From JALYUA01 sp039931865 (GTDB lineage: Bacteria > Acidobacteriota > Thermoanaerobaculia > UBA5066 > Gp7-AA6): 8,408 bases of DNA. The notes beneath the pieces are model-generated. The model searched no databases. It saw only the letters and a program-made list of their open reading frames with translations, and was not told the DNA's origin. Position numbers and translations under genes: made by a program. The stretch is from NCBI GenBank assembly GCA_039931865.1, contig JBDTRB010000143.1, forward strand, positions 1 to 8,408, read 5' to 3'. Positions 1-5,020 of the stretch are shown here, in pieces (positions within the stretch are counted from its first letter, which is position 1; the number at the start of each line of letters is the position of its first letter).

Positions 1-55
1 AGGAGCCTCTCGGGGCGGGAGCCGCAGCGAACGGAGGGACGAGGCGAGCGGTCGA

Positions 56-93
56 GCCGACAGGCGAGCCGCTCGGCTGTCGGCGAAGCCGAC
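56..93. repeat. Overlapping alternative hairpins in the non-coding left end
   Basis: Positions 1-119 hold no convincing gene. Two inverted repeats are seen there. GCCGACAG (56-63) pairs with CTGTCGGC (77-84), and inside it CGAG (65-68) pairs with CTCG (72-75) around a CCG loop, with one G-G mismatch between the two helices. GTCGGC (79-84) also pairs with GCCGAC (88-93) around a GAA loop. The two structures share 79-84, so they cannot form together. On the minus strand this lies 3' of the transporter gene. There is no T-run after it, so an ordinary intrinsic terminator is not supported. It is more likely part of a dispersed structured repeat. Confidence 0.6.
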
Positions 94-119
94 GTCCCGC
101 AGTGAGCGAAGGCGACGGT
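93..119 (-). repeat. 27-bp repeat, left copy, directly after the transporter stop codon
   Basis: This 27-bp sequence occurs perfectly, in inverted orientation, at 8382-8408. Read on the minus strand it starts with ACCGTCGCCTTCGC and begins at the base immediately after the TAG stop (122-120) of the EamA gene. The right-hand copy abuts the glmS stop in the same gene-relative orientation. The coding sequences before the two copies are unrelated, so the match is not a gene duplication. It looks like one end of a dispersed intergenic repeat family. Its function is unknown. Confidence 0.85.
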
Positions 120-947
120 CTACGCGGCCCCGCCCGCCGTCACCGTCCTCCATGCGATCGCCGCGAGGACGACCGCTCCGCCCGCGACGGCGTAGGCGCC
201 CGGTCGCTCGCCCAGGAACAGAAAAACCCAGATCGGGTTCGCGATCGGCTCGAGCATTCCGAAGAGCGAGGCCGATGTCGCGGTGACGTACTTCAGCCCA
301 CGCACGAAAAGAACGTACGCGCCCGCGATCTGGAAGAGGCCGAGAAACAGCAGGATCGCGGCGGATTTTGGCGAGAGGGCGAGATCGCCCCAGACGAACG
401 GGAGCAGCGCCGCGCAGGCGAGAACGTTTCCATAGGTGACGGCGGCCTCCGCGCCGCCCTCGCGCTCGCTCCGCAGCGCGAGGACGAGGACGGCGAAGAA
501 GACTCCCGAGAGCATCGCCATCAGATCGCCCGCGCCGCCCGAATGAAACTTGCCCACGAAGAAGAGCGCCATCCCGGCGAGCGCCACCGCGATCGCGACC
601 GCATCGCGGCGGCGGAACGGCTCCCGCAGGACGATGGGCGAGAAGATGAGCACCCAGACCACCCCGCTGTACTGCAGAAAGATGGCGTTTGCGGCGGTCG
701 TCCATTTCGTCGCCACGACGAAGGTGGTGAGGCACGCGGCATAGCTGACGAGAGCGGCGACGAATGCCGGCGTCCAGCGCGGGACGCGCGGCCTCAGGAA
801 GAGCAGGAGCGCGACGGCGGCGCCGCCCGACCGGAAGAACGCGACCTTCAGTGCGGGATCGGAGAGCGCCTTGACGCCGATGCCGCCCGTCGACCAGAGG
901 AGCGCCGCCGAGAGCACGAGCAGCGCTCCTTGCCGCGCGGACGTCAC
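120..947 (-). CDS. EamA-family (drug/metabolite transporter superfamily) permease
   Basis: This 275-residue inner-membrane protein has about ten hydrophobic segments, roughly at residues 7-27, 33-51, 61-79, 84-105, 114-131, 139-157, 167-185, 195-213, 222-245 and 251-267. They form two tandem EamA repeats. Each repeat ends its fourth helix with the family's typical pattern: IVLREPFRRRD near 105-115 and FLFLGERPG near 242-250. The length is close to the usual EamA size of about 300. The family exports amino acids, other metabolites or drugs, but the substrate cannot be told from sequence. The start is GTG at 947-945, forming a GTGA overlap with the stop of the upstream peptidase gene, so translation is probably coupled. 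It is the last gene of the minus-strand operon, and a 27-bp dispersed repeat follows its TAG stop directly. Confidence 0.9.
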   Translation of the reverse strand: MTSARQGALLVLSAALLWSTGGIGVKALSDPALKVAFFRSGGAAVALLLFLRPRVPRWTPAFVAALVSYAACLTTFVVATKWTTAANAIFLQYSGVVWVLIFSPIVLREPFRRRDAVAIAVALAGMALFFVGKFHSGGAGDLMAMLSGVFFAVLVLALRSEREGGAEAAVTYGNVLACAALLPFVWGDLALSPKSAAILLFLGLFQIAGAYVLFVRGLKYVTATSASLFGMLEPIANPIWVFLFLGERPGAYAVAGGAVVLAAIAWRTVTAGGAA

Positions 948-1924
948 GGGGCCACCGCGGAGGAGATCGCCCGCGCCGCCGCTTCCGCCGCGGCGGCGCC
1001 CACCTGGAGCCGTAGCGGCACAGGAGGCGCGGTGCCCCCCGGCGCCAGCGCGAAGACGACGTCGCCATCGACGACCGTGTGCGCGGGCCGGACGGCGCGC
1101 GCGATGCCGTCATGGGCCTCGATCGCCACCCGCCGGAGAGACCCGGCCTCGAAGGGCACGGTGGTGGCGACGCACACGAGCGTCGTGTTCGCGCCGGCGC
1201 AAGCACGATCCGGAACGGGCTCGCGCCACAGAGCGTCGGCGGAGCGGACGTGGCCGCCGCGCGGACGGGAGGGAGCCGCGAGGAGCTGGCCGGTCATCGC
1301 GTCCACGACGTCCCCGAAGGGATTTGCAACGGCCAGAGCGGCAACTTCCTCGCCGCCGGGAAGCGTCAGGCGGCAGATTCCCAGGCCGCCCGGCGCCGAG
1401 CGCGCGATTCCGTGGAGCTTTCCGGCGGTCGCTCCCGTCCCGGCACCCACGCGCCCCGTTTCAATCGGACCCTCAACGGCCGCCGAGCACGCCGCCTCTC
1501 CCATCGCGTCGTCGGGAAAAGCGCGAGGGTCCCCGACGCCGAGGTCGAAGAGCACCGCGGCGGCGACGATCGGCACCCGAACGGGACCCACCTGAAATCC
1601 CGCGCCGGCCCTCCGCAGCCACGCCATCACCCCGGTTGCGGCCGCGAGACCGAACGCGCTGCCGCCAGTAAACAAGAGCGCGTCGATCTCCGACACGAGG
1701 TTCCCGGGAGTGAACACTCCGGTCTCCCGCGTTCCTGGCGCGCCGCCACGCACGTCCACGGCCGCGATCGTTCCCGCGGGTGGGAGGAGCACGGTGCACC
1801 CCGTGCGCCGCTCCAGGTCGGTCGCGTGCCCGATCCGGTAGCCGGTGAGGAAGCGCTCGACGTTGTTCCTGCGCTCCACGTCCGTCTTGCGCGGAGCGCC
1901 CGTCACGCGCTTTGCGCCCGTCAC
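944..1924 (-). CDS. P1 / S58-family peptidase (DmpA-like, self-processing aminopeptidase fold)
   Basis: From the GTG at 1924 this gives a 326-residue protein. It carries the S58 pattern throughout: TPGNLVSEIDALLFTGGSAF near residues 72-91, VPIVAAAVLFDL near 117-128, GAGTGATAGKLHG near 160-172 and AGANTTLVCVAT near 243-254. Characterised relatives (DmpA, BapA) are Ntn-like hydrolases that cut themselves to expose an N-terminal nucleophile and then remove N-terminal or beta-amino residues. The expected cut here is Asn246-Thr247, with Thr as nucleophile where DmpA and BapA use Ser. I chose GTG 1924 because it forms a GTGA overlap with the stop of the SprT-like gene, as at the next junction. The frame is open further upstream to 2041, but that stretch lies inside the SprT-like gene and matches nothing in this family. 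The start region is a tandem 18-bp duplication, so GTG 1906 is an alternative start. No clear signal peptide is seen, so a cytoplasmic location is likely. Substrate unknown. Confidence 0.88.
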   Translation of the reverse strand: MTGAKRVTGAPRKTDVERRNNVERFLTGYRIGHATDLERRTGCTVLLPPAGTIAAVDVRGGAPGTRETGVFTPGNLVSEIDALLFTGGSAFGLAAATGVMAWLRRAGAGFQVGPVRVPIVAAAVLFDLGVGDPRAFPDDAMGEAACSAAVEGPIETGRVGAGTGATAGKLHGIARSAPGGLGICRLTLPGGEEVAALAVANPFGDVVDAMTGQLLAAPSRPRGGHVRSADALWREPVPDRACAGANTTLVCVATTVPFEAGSLRRVAIEAHDGIARAVRPAHTVVDGDVVFALAPGGTAPPVPLRLQVGAAAAEAAARAISSAVAP

Positions 1925-2436
1925 GAGGCGTCGGACAGGCGCCGGAGACGCGAAGGGCGCCCCGAGTCGTGACACCGCATGCAGTAGCGCGCGGAGCGAA
2001 AGGCGCGGAATCGCCGGAAGATTTCCCGGCAGCCCTCGCACTCGTACGCGACTTTCTTCCTCTCGCGGAAGCGCTTTAACGCCTCGGTCTCGGGAGCGGG
2101 AGAGCGCCGCGCGCCGAGCTGCTGCGCGAGCCGCCAGAAGAGCGCGCCATGGCCCACCCGGGCGCCCCGGAGGCGAAAGGCCCAGGCGTGCGCCGCCTCG
2201 TGCCGGAGCGTCTCGATCCGCTCGGCTTCCGTCAGGTGGGCCGAGATTGTGATCCGGTGCGGGGCCCCGTAAACGATCTCGCCGCCGGTCAACTTGCGGC
2301 GGGACAGCCGCACGGCCGCGGGGCCGAGCCCGAAGCGCGCGGCGAGACGGTCGTACTGGAGCTGGAGCCTGGCCTCGGCGTCGAGCGCGCCGATCGGAAA
2401 AAGGAGGCTCACGTGCATTAGATTAGCGCGGTCCAT
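1921..2436 (-). CDS. SprT-like zinc metalloprotease-fold protein with zinc ribbon
   Basis: The protein has 171 residues. Residues 79-83 read HEAAH, the HExxH zinc-metallopeptidase motif, followed by GHGALFW with His96 as the likely third zinc ligand. The C-terminal part has two CxxC pairs (Cys133/Cys136 and Cys152/Cys155), the zinc ribbon usual in SprT-like proteins. The family includes bacterial SprT and the protease domain of eukaryotic Spartan, which degrades DNA-protein crosslinks; the role of most bacterial members is unproven. The first ATG (2436) is used here, but ATG 2418 fits equally well because neither has a visible ribosome binding site. A leaderless or weakly translated start is possible. 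It is the first gene of the operon and starts only 15 bases from the divergent hydrolase gene, so the two promoters must overlap each other's 5' ends. Confidence 0.85.
   Translation of the reverse strand: MDRANLMHVSLLFPIGALDAEARLQLQYDRLAARFGLGPAAVRLSRRKLTGGEIVYGAPHRITISAHLTEAERIETLRHEAAHAWAFRLRGARVGHGALFWRLAQQLGARRSPAPETEALKRFRERKKVAYECEGCREIFRRFRAFRSARYCMRCHDSGRPSRLRRLSDAS
2413..2424 (+). promoter_or_regulatory. Possible -10 region for the hydrolase gene
   Basis: GTGCATTAGATT lies 28 bases before the hydrolase ATG and contains TAGATT, a plausible -10 hexamer. An almost identical string, GTGCATTAGAAT, precedes the ferredoxin gene at a similar distance. No clear -35 is seen. The site lies inside the N-terminal codons of the divergent SprT-like gene. 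The recurrence is the main support. Confidence 0.35.
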
Positions 2437-2451
2437 TGCGAAGGAGGAAAA

Positions 2452-3234
2452 ATGGTTCGCAAGATCGCGGCATCTCTGTTCGGATTCCTCGCGCTCGCCG
2501 CTTCACTCGCCGCGCAGTCGCCCGGCCGGCTGGTGGAGCAGCCGCCCAATCGGATGGTGGAGTTCCCGAGCGCCGCCGAAAAGGCCTCCGGGTATCTGGC
2601 CGCGCCGGGAGGCGCCGGGCGCAAGCCCGCGGTGATCGTCATACAGGAATGGTGGGGGTTGAACGACTTCGTGAGGGGGAAGGCGGACGCGATTTCGAAA
2701 CAGGGATACGTCGCGCTGGCCGTGGATCTCTACCGCGGCAAGGTCGCGACCGACGCGGACACGGCGCACCAACTCATGCGGGGCCTGCCGGAAGACCGCG
2801 CGATCCGCGACCTGAAATCGGCGGTGGCGTATCTGCGCTCCCGTCCCGACGTCGACGGTAAGCGGATCGCGTCGATCGGCTGGTGCATGGGAGGCGGATA
2901 TTCACTCGGTCTCGCGCTCGCCGAGCCCACGCTCGCCGGAGCGGTCATCAACTACGGCCGGCTGGTCACCGAGGACGCGACCATCGCCTCTCTGAAGGTG
3001 CCGCTCCTCGGCAATTTCGGCGGGCAGGATCAGGGCATTCCTCCTGACTCCGTCCGCGACTTCGAGCGCAAGGCGAGGGCCGCCGGCAAGGCCGTCGACT
3101 TCAAGATTTACCCCGACGCCGGGCACGGGTTCGCTTCGGCCTCCGACCCGAAGGTCTTCCGCGCGGAAGACGCGAAAGACGCGGACGCGCGGTCGAACGC
3201 GTTTCTGGCGAGGGTGCTGACCGCGGGCCGTTAG
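2452..3234 (+). CDS. Exported dienelactone-hydrolase-family protein
   Basis: The protein has 260 residues. The N-terminus (residues 1-22) is a standard Sec signal peptide: basic start, hydrophobic core FGFLALAASLA, likely cut near AAQ-S, so the enzyme should be periplasmic or secreted. The rest is an alpha/beta hydrolase of the dienelactone hydrolase family. All expected active-site positions are visible: Glu66 in QEWWGLN, nucleophile Cys145 in GWCMGGG, Asp193 in GGQDQG and His225 in AGHGF. The Cys nucleophile and Glu in the EWWG motif point to this family rather than a generic serine esterase. The true substrate is unknown, and no chlorocatechol-pathway genes are nearby. AAGGAGG at 2441-2447 sits four bases before the ATG and fixes the start. 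It is transcribed alone, divergent from the SprT-like operon. Its TAG stop lies inside the first unit of a heptamer repeat array. Confidence 0.9.
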   Translation: MVRKIAASLFGFLALAASLAAQSPGRLVEQPPNRMVEFPSAAEKASGYLAAPGGAGRKPAVIVIQEWWGLNDFVRGKADAISKQGYVALAVDLYRGKVATDADTAHQLMRGLPEDRAIRDLKSAVAYLRSRPDVDGKRIASIGWCMGGGYSLGLALAEPTLAGAVINYGRLVTEDATIASLKVPLLGNFGGQDQGIPPDSVRDFERKARAAGKAVDFKIYPDAGHGFASASDPKVFRAEDAKDADARSNAFLARVLTAGR

Positions 3235-3258
3235 GGGTGAGGGGTAAGGGGTGAGGGG
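3231..3258 (+). repeat. Heptamer tandem repeat, G-rich orientation (4 units)
   Basis: Four consecutive 7-bp units can be read: TTAGGGG, TGAGGGG, TAAGGGG, TGAGGGG. All fit the consensus TNAGGGG. The first unit contains the TAG stop (3232-3234) of the hydrolase gene. The same heptamer family appears in the opposite orientation at 3371-3398. Short heptamer repeats between genes are known from cyanobacteria (STRR elements), but these sequences differ. Confidence 0.8.
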
Positions 3259-3306
3259 GAGGCCCGGGCCGAGGACCTGAGAGCCACGACCTGCGTTCTG
3301 AGTTGA

Positions 3307-3322
3307 CCGCGGAGTACCGCGG
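3307..3322. repeat. Short perfect inverted repeat between the heptamer arrays
   Basis: CCGCGG (3307-3312) and CCGCGG (3317-3322) flank AGTA and can form a 6-bp hairpin with a 4-base loop. Both are self-complementary, so they are direct and inverted repeats at once. There is no T-run after it. The rest of the intergenic stretch 3259-3345 shows no gene and no other clear signal. Confidence 0.45.
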
Positions 3323-3345
3323 CCGTCTCGCGGGGGTTGGTCGCT

Positions 3346-3405
3346 CGGCTCCCGACTCCCGGTCCCGGTCCGCCTCACGCCTCACGCCTCACCCCTTACG
3401 GCTCC
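3346..3405 (-). repeat. Degenerate heptamer repeat array, C-rich orientation
   Basis: The clearest units are CGCCTCA at 3371-3377, 3378-3384 and 3385-3391, then CCCCTTA at 3392-3398, the exact reverse complement of the TAAGGGG unit at 3245-3251. Flanking units CGGCTCC (3346-3352 and 3399-3405) and CGACTCC (3353-3359) keep the 7-bp size with more drift, and two shortened units (CGGTCC, CGGTC) fill 3360-3370. The array ends about 77 bases before the ferredoxin ATG. Confidence 0.75.
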
Positions 3406-3441
3406 CGGCCGTGTCGGCTCCGGCCGTCTTTCGGCGCCGGC

Positions 3442-3454
3442 CGTGCATTAGAAT
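3442..3454 (+). promoter_or_regulatory. Possible -10 region for the ferredoxin gene
   Basis: CGTGCATTAGAAT contains TAGAAT (3449-3454), a good -10 hexamer, 28 bases before the ferredoxin ATG. It matches the string before the hydrolase gene at 12 of 13 positions. At a 17-base spacing the -35 position reads GTCTTT, which is weak. The promoter call therefore rests on the -10 match and the recurrence. Confidence 0.45.
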
Positions 3455-3482
3455 CCCCGCGTCTCGAAGGAGGGACGAATCG

Positions 3483-3752
3483 ATGGGCATGTACATCATC
3501 GCGGAACCTTGCATCGGCACGAAAGACACCGCCTGCGTGGACGTGTGTCCGGTCGACTGCATCCACCCGCGCAAGGACGAGAAGGAATTCGAAGCCGCCG
3601 AGATGCTCTACATCGACCCGGACGTGTGCATCCAGTGCGGGAATTGCGAGCCGGCGTGTCCCGTGACGGCGATTTTCACCGAGGAGACGATCCCCGAGAA
3701 ATGGAAGCACTATCTTCAGGTCAACGCGGACTGGTACAAGAACCGGACCTGA
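3483..3752 (+). CDS. fdxA: 7Fe ferredoxin ([3Fe-4S][4Fe-4S], FdxA type)
   Basis: This is an 89-residue cytoplasmic electron carrier. Cysteines lie at 10, 18, 22 and 26 (pattern C-x7-C-x3-C-P-V-D-C) and at 49, 52, 55 and 59 (C-x2-C-x2-C-x3-C-P). In 7Fe ferredoxins such as Azotobacter FdI and the Thermus protein, the first, second and last cysteines of such a set hold a [3Fe-4S] cluster and four others hold a [4Fe-4S] cluster. Thr13 stands where an 8Fe protein would have another ligand, which supports the 7Fe reading. The stretch PEKWKHYLQVNADWYKN at the C-terminus also resembles the Thermus-type protein, and the long C-terminal tail of Azotobacter FdI is absent. AAGGAGGG at 3467-3474, eight bases before ATG 3483, fixes the start; the frame is open upstream only into repeat DNA. 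It is a single-gene unit, so its redox partner cannot be inferred from neighbours. Confidence 0.93.
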   Translation: MGMYIIAEPCIGTKDTACVDVCPVDCIHPRKDEKEFEAAEMLYIDPDVCIQCGNCEPACPVTAIFTEETIPEKWKHYLQVNADWYKNRT

Positions 3753-3799
3753 CCGGCGGTCCGCCGGCCCGATCGGTCCGTTAGAAACCCGATCGGGCC
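3753..3799. repeat. Two adjoining inverted repeats after the ferredoxin stop
   Basis: Directly after the TGA stop, CCGGCGG (3753-3759) is mirrored by CCGCCGG (3761-3767) around one base. Next, GGCCCGATCGG (3766-3776) pairs with CCGATCGGGCC (3789-3799) across a 12-base loop, giving a perfect 11-bp stem. The two structures share 3766-3767. There is no T-run after the second stem, so these are more likely RNA-stabilising or REP-like elements than a terminator. Confidence 0.65.
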
Positions 3800-3819
3800 C
3801 GTCGAAATGCGAGAGAACG

Positions 3820-3854
3820 AAAAAAGGGAGCCGGCCGGCTCCCTTTCTCTTTTC
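3820..3854. terminator. Bidirectional intrinsic terminator
   Basis: A perfect 24-bp palindrome at 3823-3846 (AAAGGGAGCCGG and its complement) is preceded by further A residues and followed by a T-rich tract (TTTCTCTTTT). Read on the plus strand it can stop the ferredoxin transcript. Read on the minus strand it gives a hairpin ending in six T residues and can stop the convergent exported-protein gene. Its place between two convergent genes fits this role well. Confidence 0.85.
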
Positions 3855-3858
3855 CTCT

Positions 3859-3885
3859 GCCGCCGTCCGACGCGCCGACGGCGGC
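3859..3885. repeat. Hairpin after the small exported-protein gene
   Basis: GCCGCCGTC (3859-3867) pairs with GACGGCGGC (3877-3885) across a 9-base loop. On the minus strand it lies eight bases after the stop of the DUF5666-like gene and before the bidirectional terminator. With no T-run of its own, it may stabilise the 3' end of the transcript or assist termination. Confidence 0.55.
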
Positions 3886-3893
3886 GCTCCAGG

Positions 3894-4193
3894 TCAGCTT
3901 CGGGCGACGCTGATCTGGTGAGCGACGTTCTGCCCGTCCGGCAGGGTCGTGTACCGTACGTTGACCCTTACCCCGACGGCCAGGGTGCCGTTGATCTTGG
4001 TGTCGTTCGTCCAGACAAAACGGGTCTCCGGACCGTCCGAAAGCGCCACGACGACGGCGCGGTCGGTCGCCTGAAGCTTCGCCACGTTGCCGGAAGCGGT
4101 CTGCATCTTGTCTCCCGTTGGAGCGGCGGCCAGGGTCGAAAGACCCAGGGCCAGCGTCACCAGCAGGGCCGAAGCGCGAAGAGCGTGTCGCAT
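3894..4193 (-). CDS. Small exported protein, DUF5666-like
   Basis: This 99-residue protein starts with a clear signal peptide: MRHALRAS, then a hydrophobic core LLVTLALGLSTLA, with a likely cut near AAA at residues 22-24. The mature part of about 75 residues has the pattern of a small beta-barrel domain: G-N-V-A-K-L near 35-40, RFVWTNDTKINGTLAVGVRV near 58-77 and a closing VAHQISV. This T-x-I-x-G-x-L-x-V-G-x-x-V-x-V arrangement resembles DUF5666, a domain of unknown function in exported bacterial proteins; the match is from memory. ATG 4193 is chosen over upstream in-frame starts because GGAGG (plus-strand CCTCC at 4199-4203) lies five bases before it and the signal peptide starts there. The gene is divergent from the TPR gene and convergent with the ferredoxin gene. 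There are no cysteines or catalytic motifs. Confidence 0.8.
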   Translation of the reverse strand: MRHALRASALLVTLALGLSTLAAAPTGDKMQTASGNVAKLQATDRAVVVALSDGPETRFVWTNDTKINGTLAVGVRVNVRYTTLPDGQNVAHQISVARS

Positions 4194-4242
4194 GGTTTCC
4201 TCCACCGTGACATAACAGGAGTTACCGAACGGGCATTTCCAT

Positions 4243-4271
4243 TTGACAGGGTGCCGCAGGCTCCCTAAAAT
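4243..4271 (+). promoter_or_regulatory. Near-consensus sigma-70-type promoter for the TPR-glmU-glmS unit
   Basis: TTGACA (4243-4248) is a perfect -35 hexamer. It is separated by exactly 17 bases from TAAAAT (4266-4271), five of six to the TATAAT consensus. Transcription should begin near 4278, about 30 bases before the ATG at 4309. It is the strongest promoter-like sequence in the window. Confidence 0.8.
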
Positions 4272-4308
4272 ACGCCGTTTTTGCAGGATTGCCGGAGGCA
4301 AAGATACG

Positions 4309-4977
4309 ATGGCCAAGCGCTGGACAGAAGCCGAACTGCGATTCTTGAAAGATAACGCTCAAAAGATGAGCGTTCAGGCCCTGGCCGATGTGCTTTCGGT
4401 GCGCATCGACGAGCTCGAGAAGAAGATGGAAAAGCTGGCGCTTATCAACGCCGCCGAGGCTCCGGCCGCGAAGAAGGCCCAGACGCTGAAGGAGCTCTCC
4501 CGCCACACGGAAAACGCCCGGAAGGATTTCGACCGCGGCGTTTCCGCTCTGCAGAAGAAGAAGTTCGACGAGGCCGAGCGCAACCTGACGGACCTCATCC
4601 AGAAGTACCCGGACGAGAAAGAGCTCGTGGATCGGGCCCGTGTGTACCTCGCGATCTGTGAGCGGCAGAAGCAGACCGCACATCCCGCGATGACCGAGCC
4701 GGAGGAGTTCTATTACGCGGCGGTCGTCGAGAAGAACCGCGGCAACGTCTCCGAGGCCATCGAACATCTGAAACGCGCCCACAAAAAGAACGGCAACGGG
4801 CGCGTCGATTTTCTTCTCGCCTGCTGCTACGCGCAGACGGGGGAGTCGGACGTTTCCCTTCAGCACCTGAAGAAGGCGATTGAAGACGACCAGCAGCATC
4901 GGATCCTGGCGCGGCACGACCGCGACTTCGACCCGCTGCGCGACACGCCGGAATTCCAGGAGCTTCTCGCTTCCTGA
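4309..4977 (+). CDS. TPR-repeat protein with N-terminal helix-turn-helix-like segment
   Basis: The protein has 222 residues and no signal peptide, so it is probably cytoplasmic. Residues 4-43 (RWTEAELRFLKDNAQK then SVQALADVLSVRIDELEKKM) resemble a small SANT/HTH-like helical motif, with acidic-aromatic start and spacing that could bind DNA or a protein. A charged linker rich in Ala, Lys and Glu spans 44-72. TPR-like helix pairs follow at about 74-101 (FDEAERNLTDLIQKYPDE), 105-120, 132-160 (GNVSEAIEHLKRAHKKNG) and 165-195. The tail HDRDFDPLRDTPEFQELL is common at the end of TPR arrays. GGAGG at 4294-4298, ten bases before ATG 4309, fixes the start; an upstream in-frame TTG lies inside the promoter and is discarded. 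It is the first gene of the unit with glmU and glmS. Function is unknown: a regulator or scaffold is only a guess. Confidence 0.85.
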   Translation: MAKRWTEAELRFLKDNAQKMSVQALADVLSVRIDELEKKMEKLALINAAEAPAAKKAQTLKELSRHTENARKDFDRGVSALQKKKFDEAERNLTDLIQKYPDEKELVDRARVYLAICERQKQTAHPAMTEPEEFYYAAVVEKNRGNVSEAIEHLKRAHKKNGNGRVDFLLACCYAQTGESDVSLQHLKKAIEDDQQHRILARHDRDFDPLRDTPEFQELLAS

Positions 4978-5020
4978 TCCGAAACGATCGGGAGGTCGAG
5001 GTCCGGAGGGGCCGCTGGCC

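Noticed and set aside
102..1595. Long plus-strand frame (497 codons) at the left end
   Set aside because: Opposes the EamA and S58 genes, both with clear family motifs. The composition is that of antisense GC-rich DNA.
1925..2041. Extended N-terminus for the S58 peptidase
   Set aside because: The extra 39 codons lie inside the SprT-like gene and overlap its zinc ribbon coding region; GTG 1924 with the GTGA overlap is a better start.
3231..3405. CRISPR array
   Set aside because: The repeats are 7 bp, contiguous, without spacers, and no cas gene is present.
3303..3482. Upstream in-frame extension of the ferredoxin
   Set aside because: It would translate the heptamer repeat into an Arg/Pro/Ser-rich string and bypass the strong AAGGAGGG site before ATG 3483.
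4243..4308. TTG at 4243 as start of the TPR gene
   Set aside because: That TTG is part of the -35 hexamer; ATG 4309 has a good GGAGG site.
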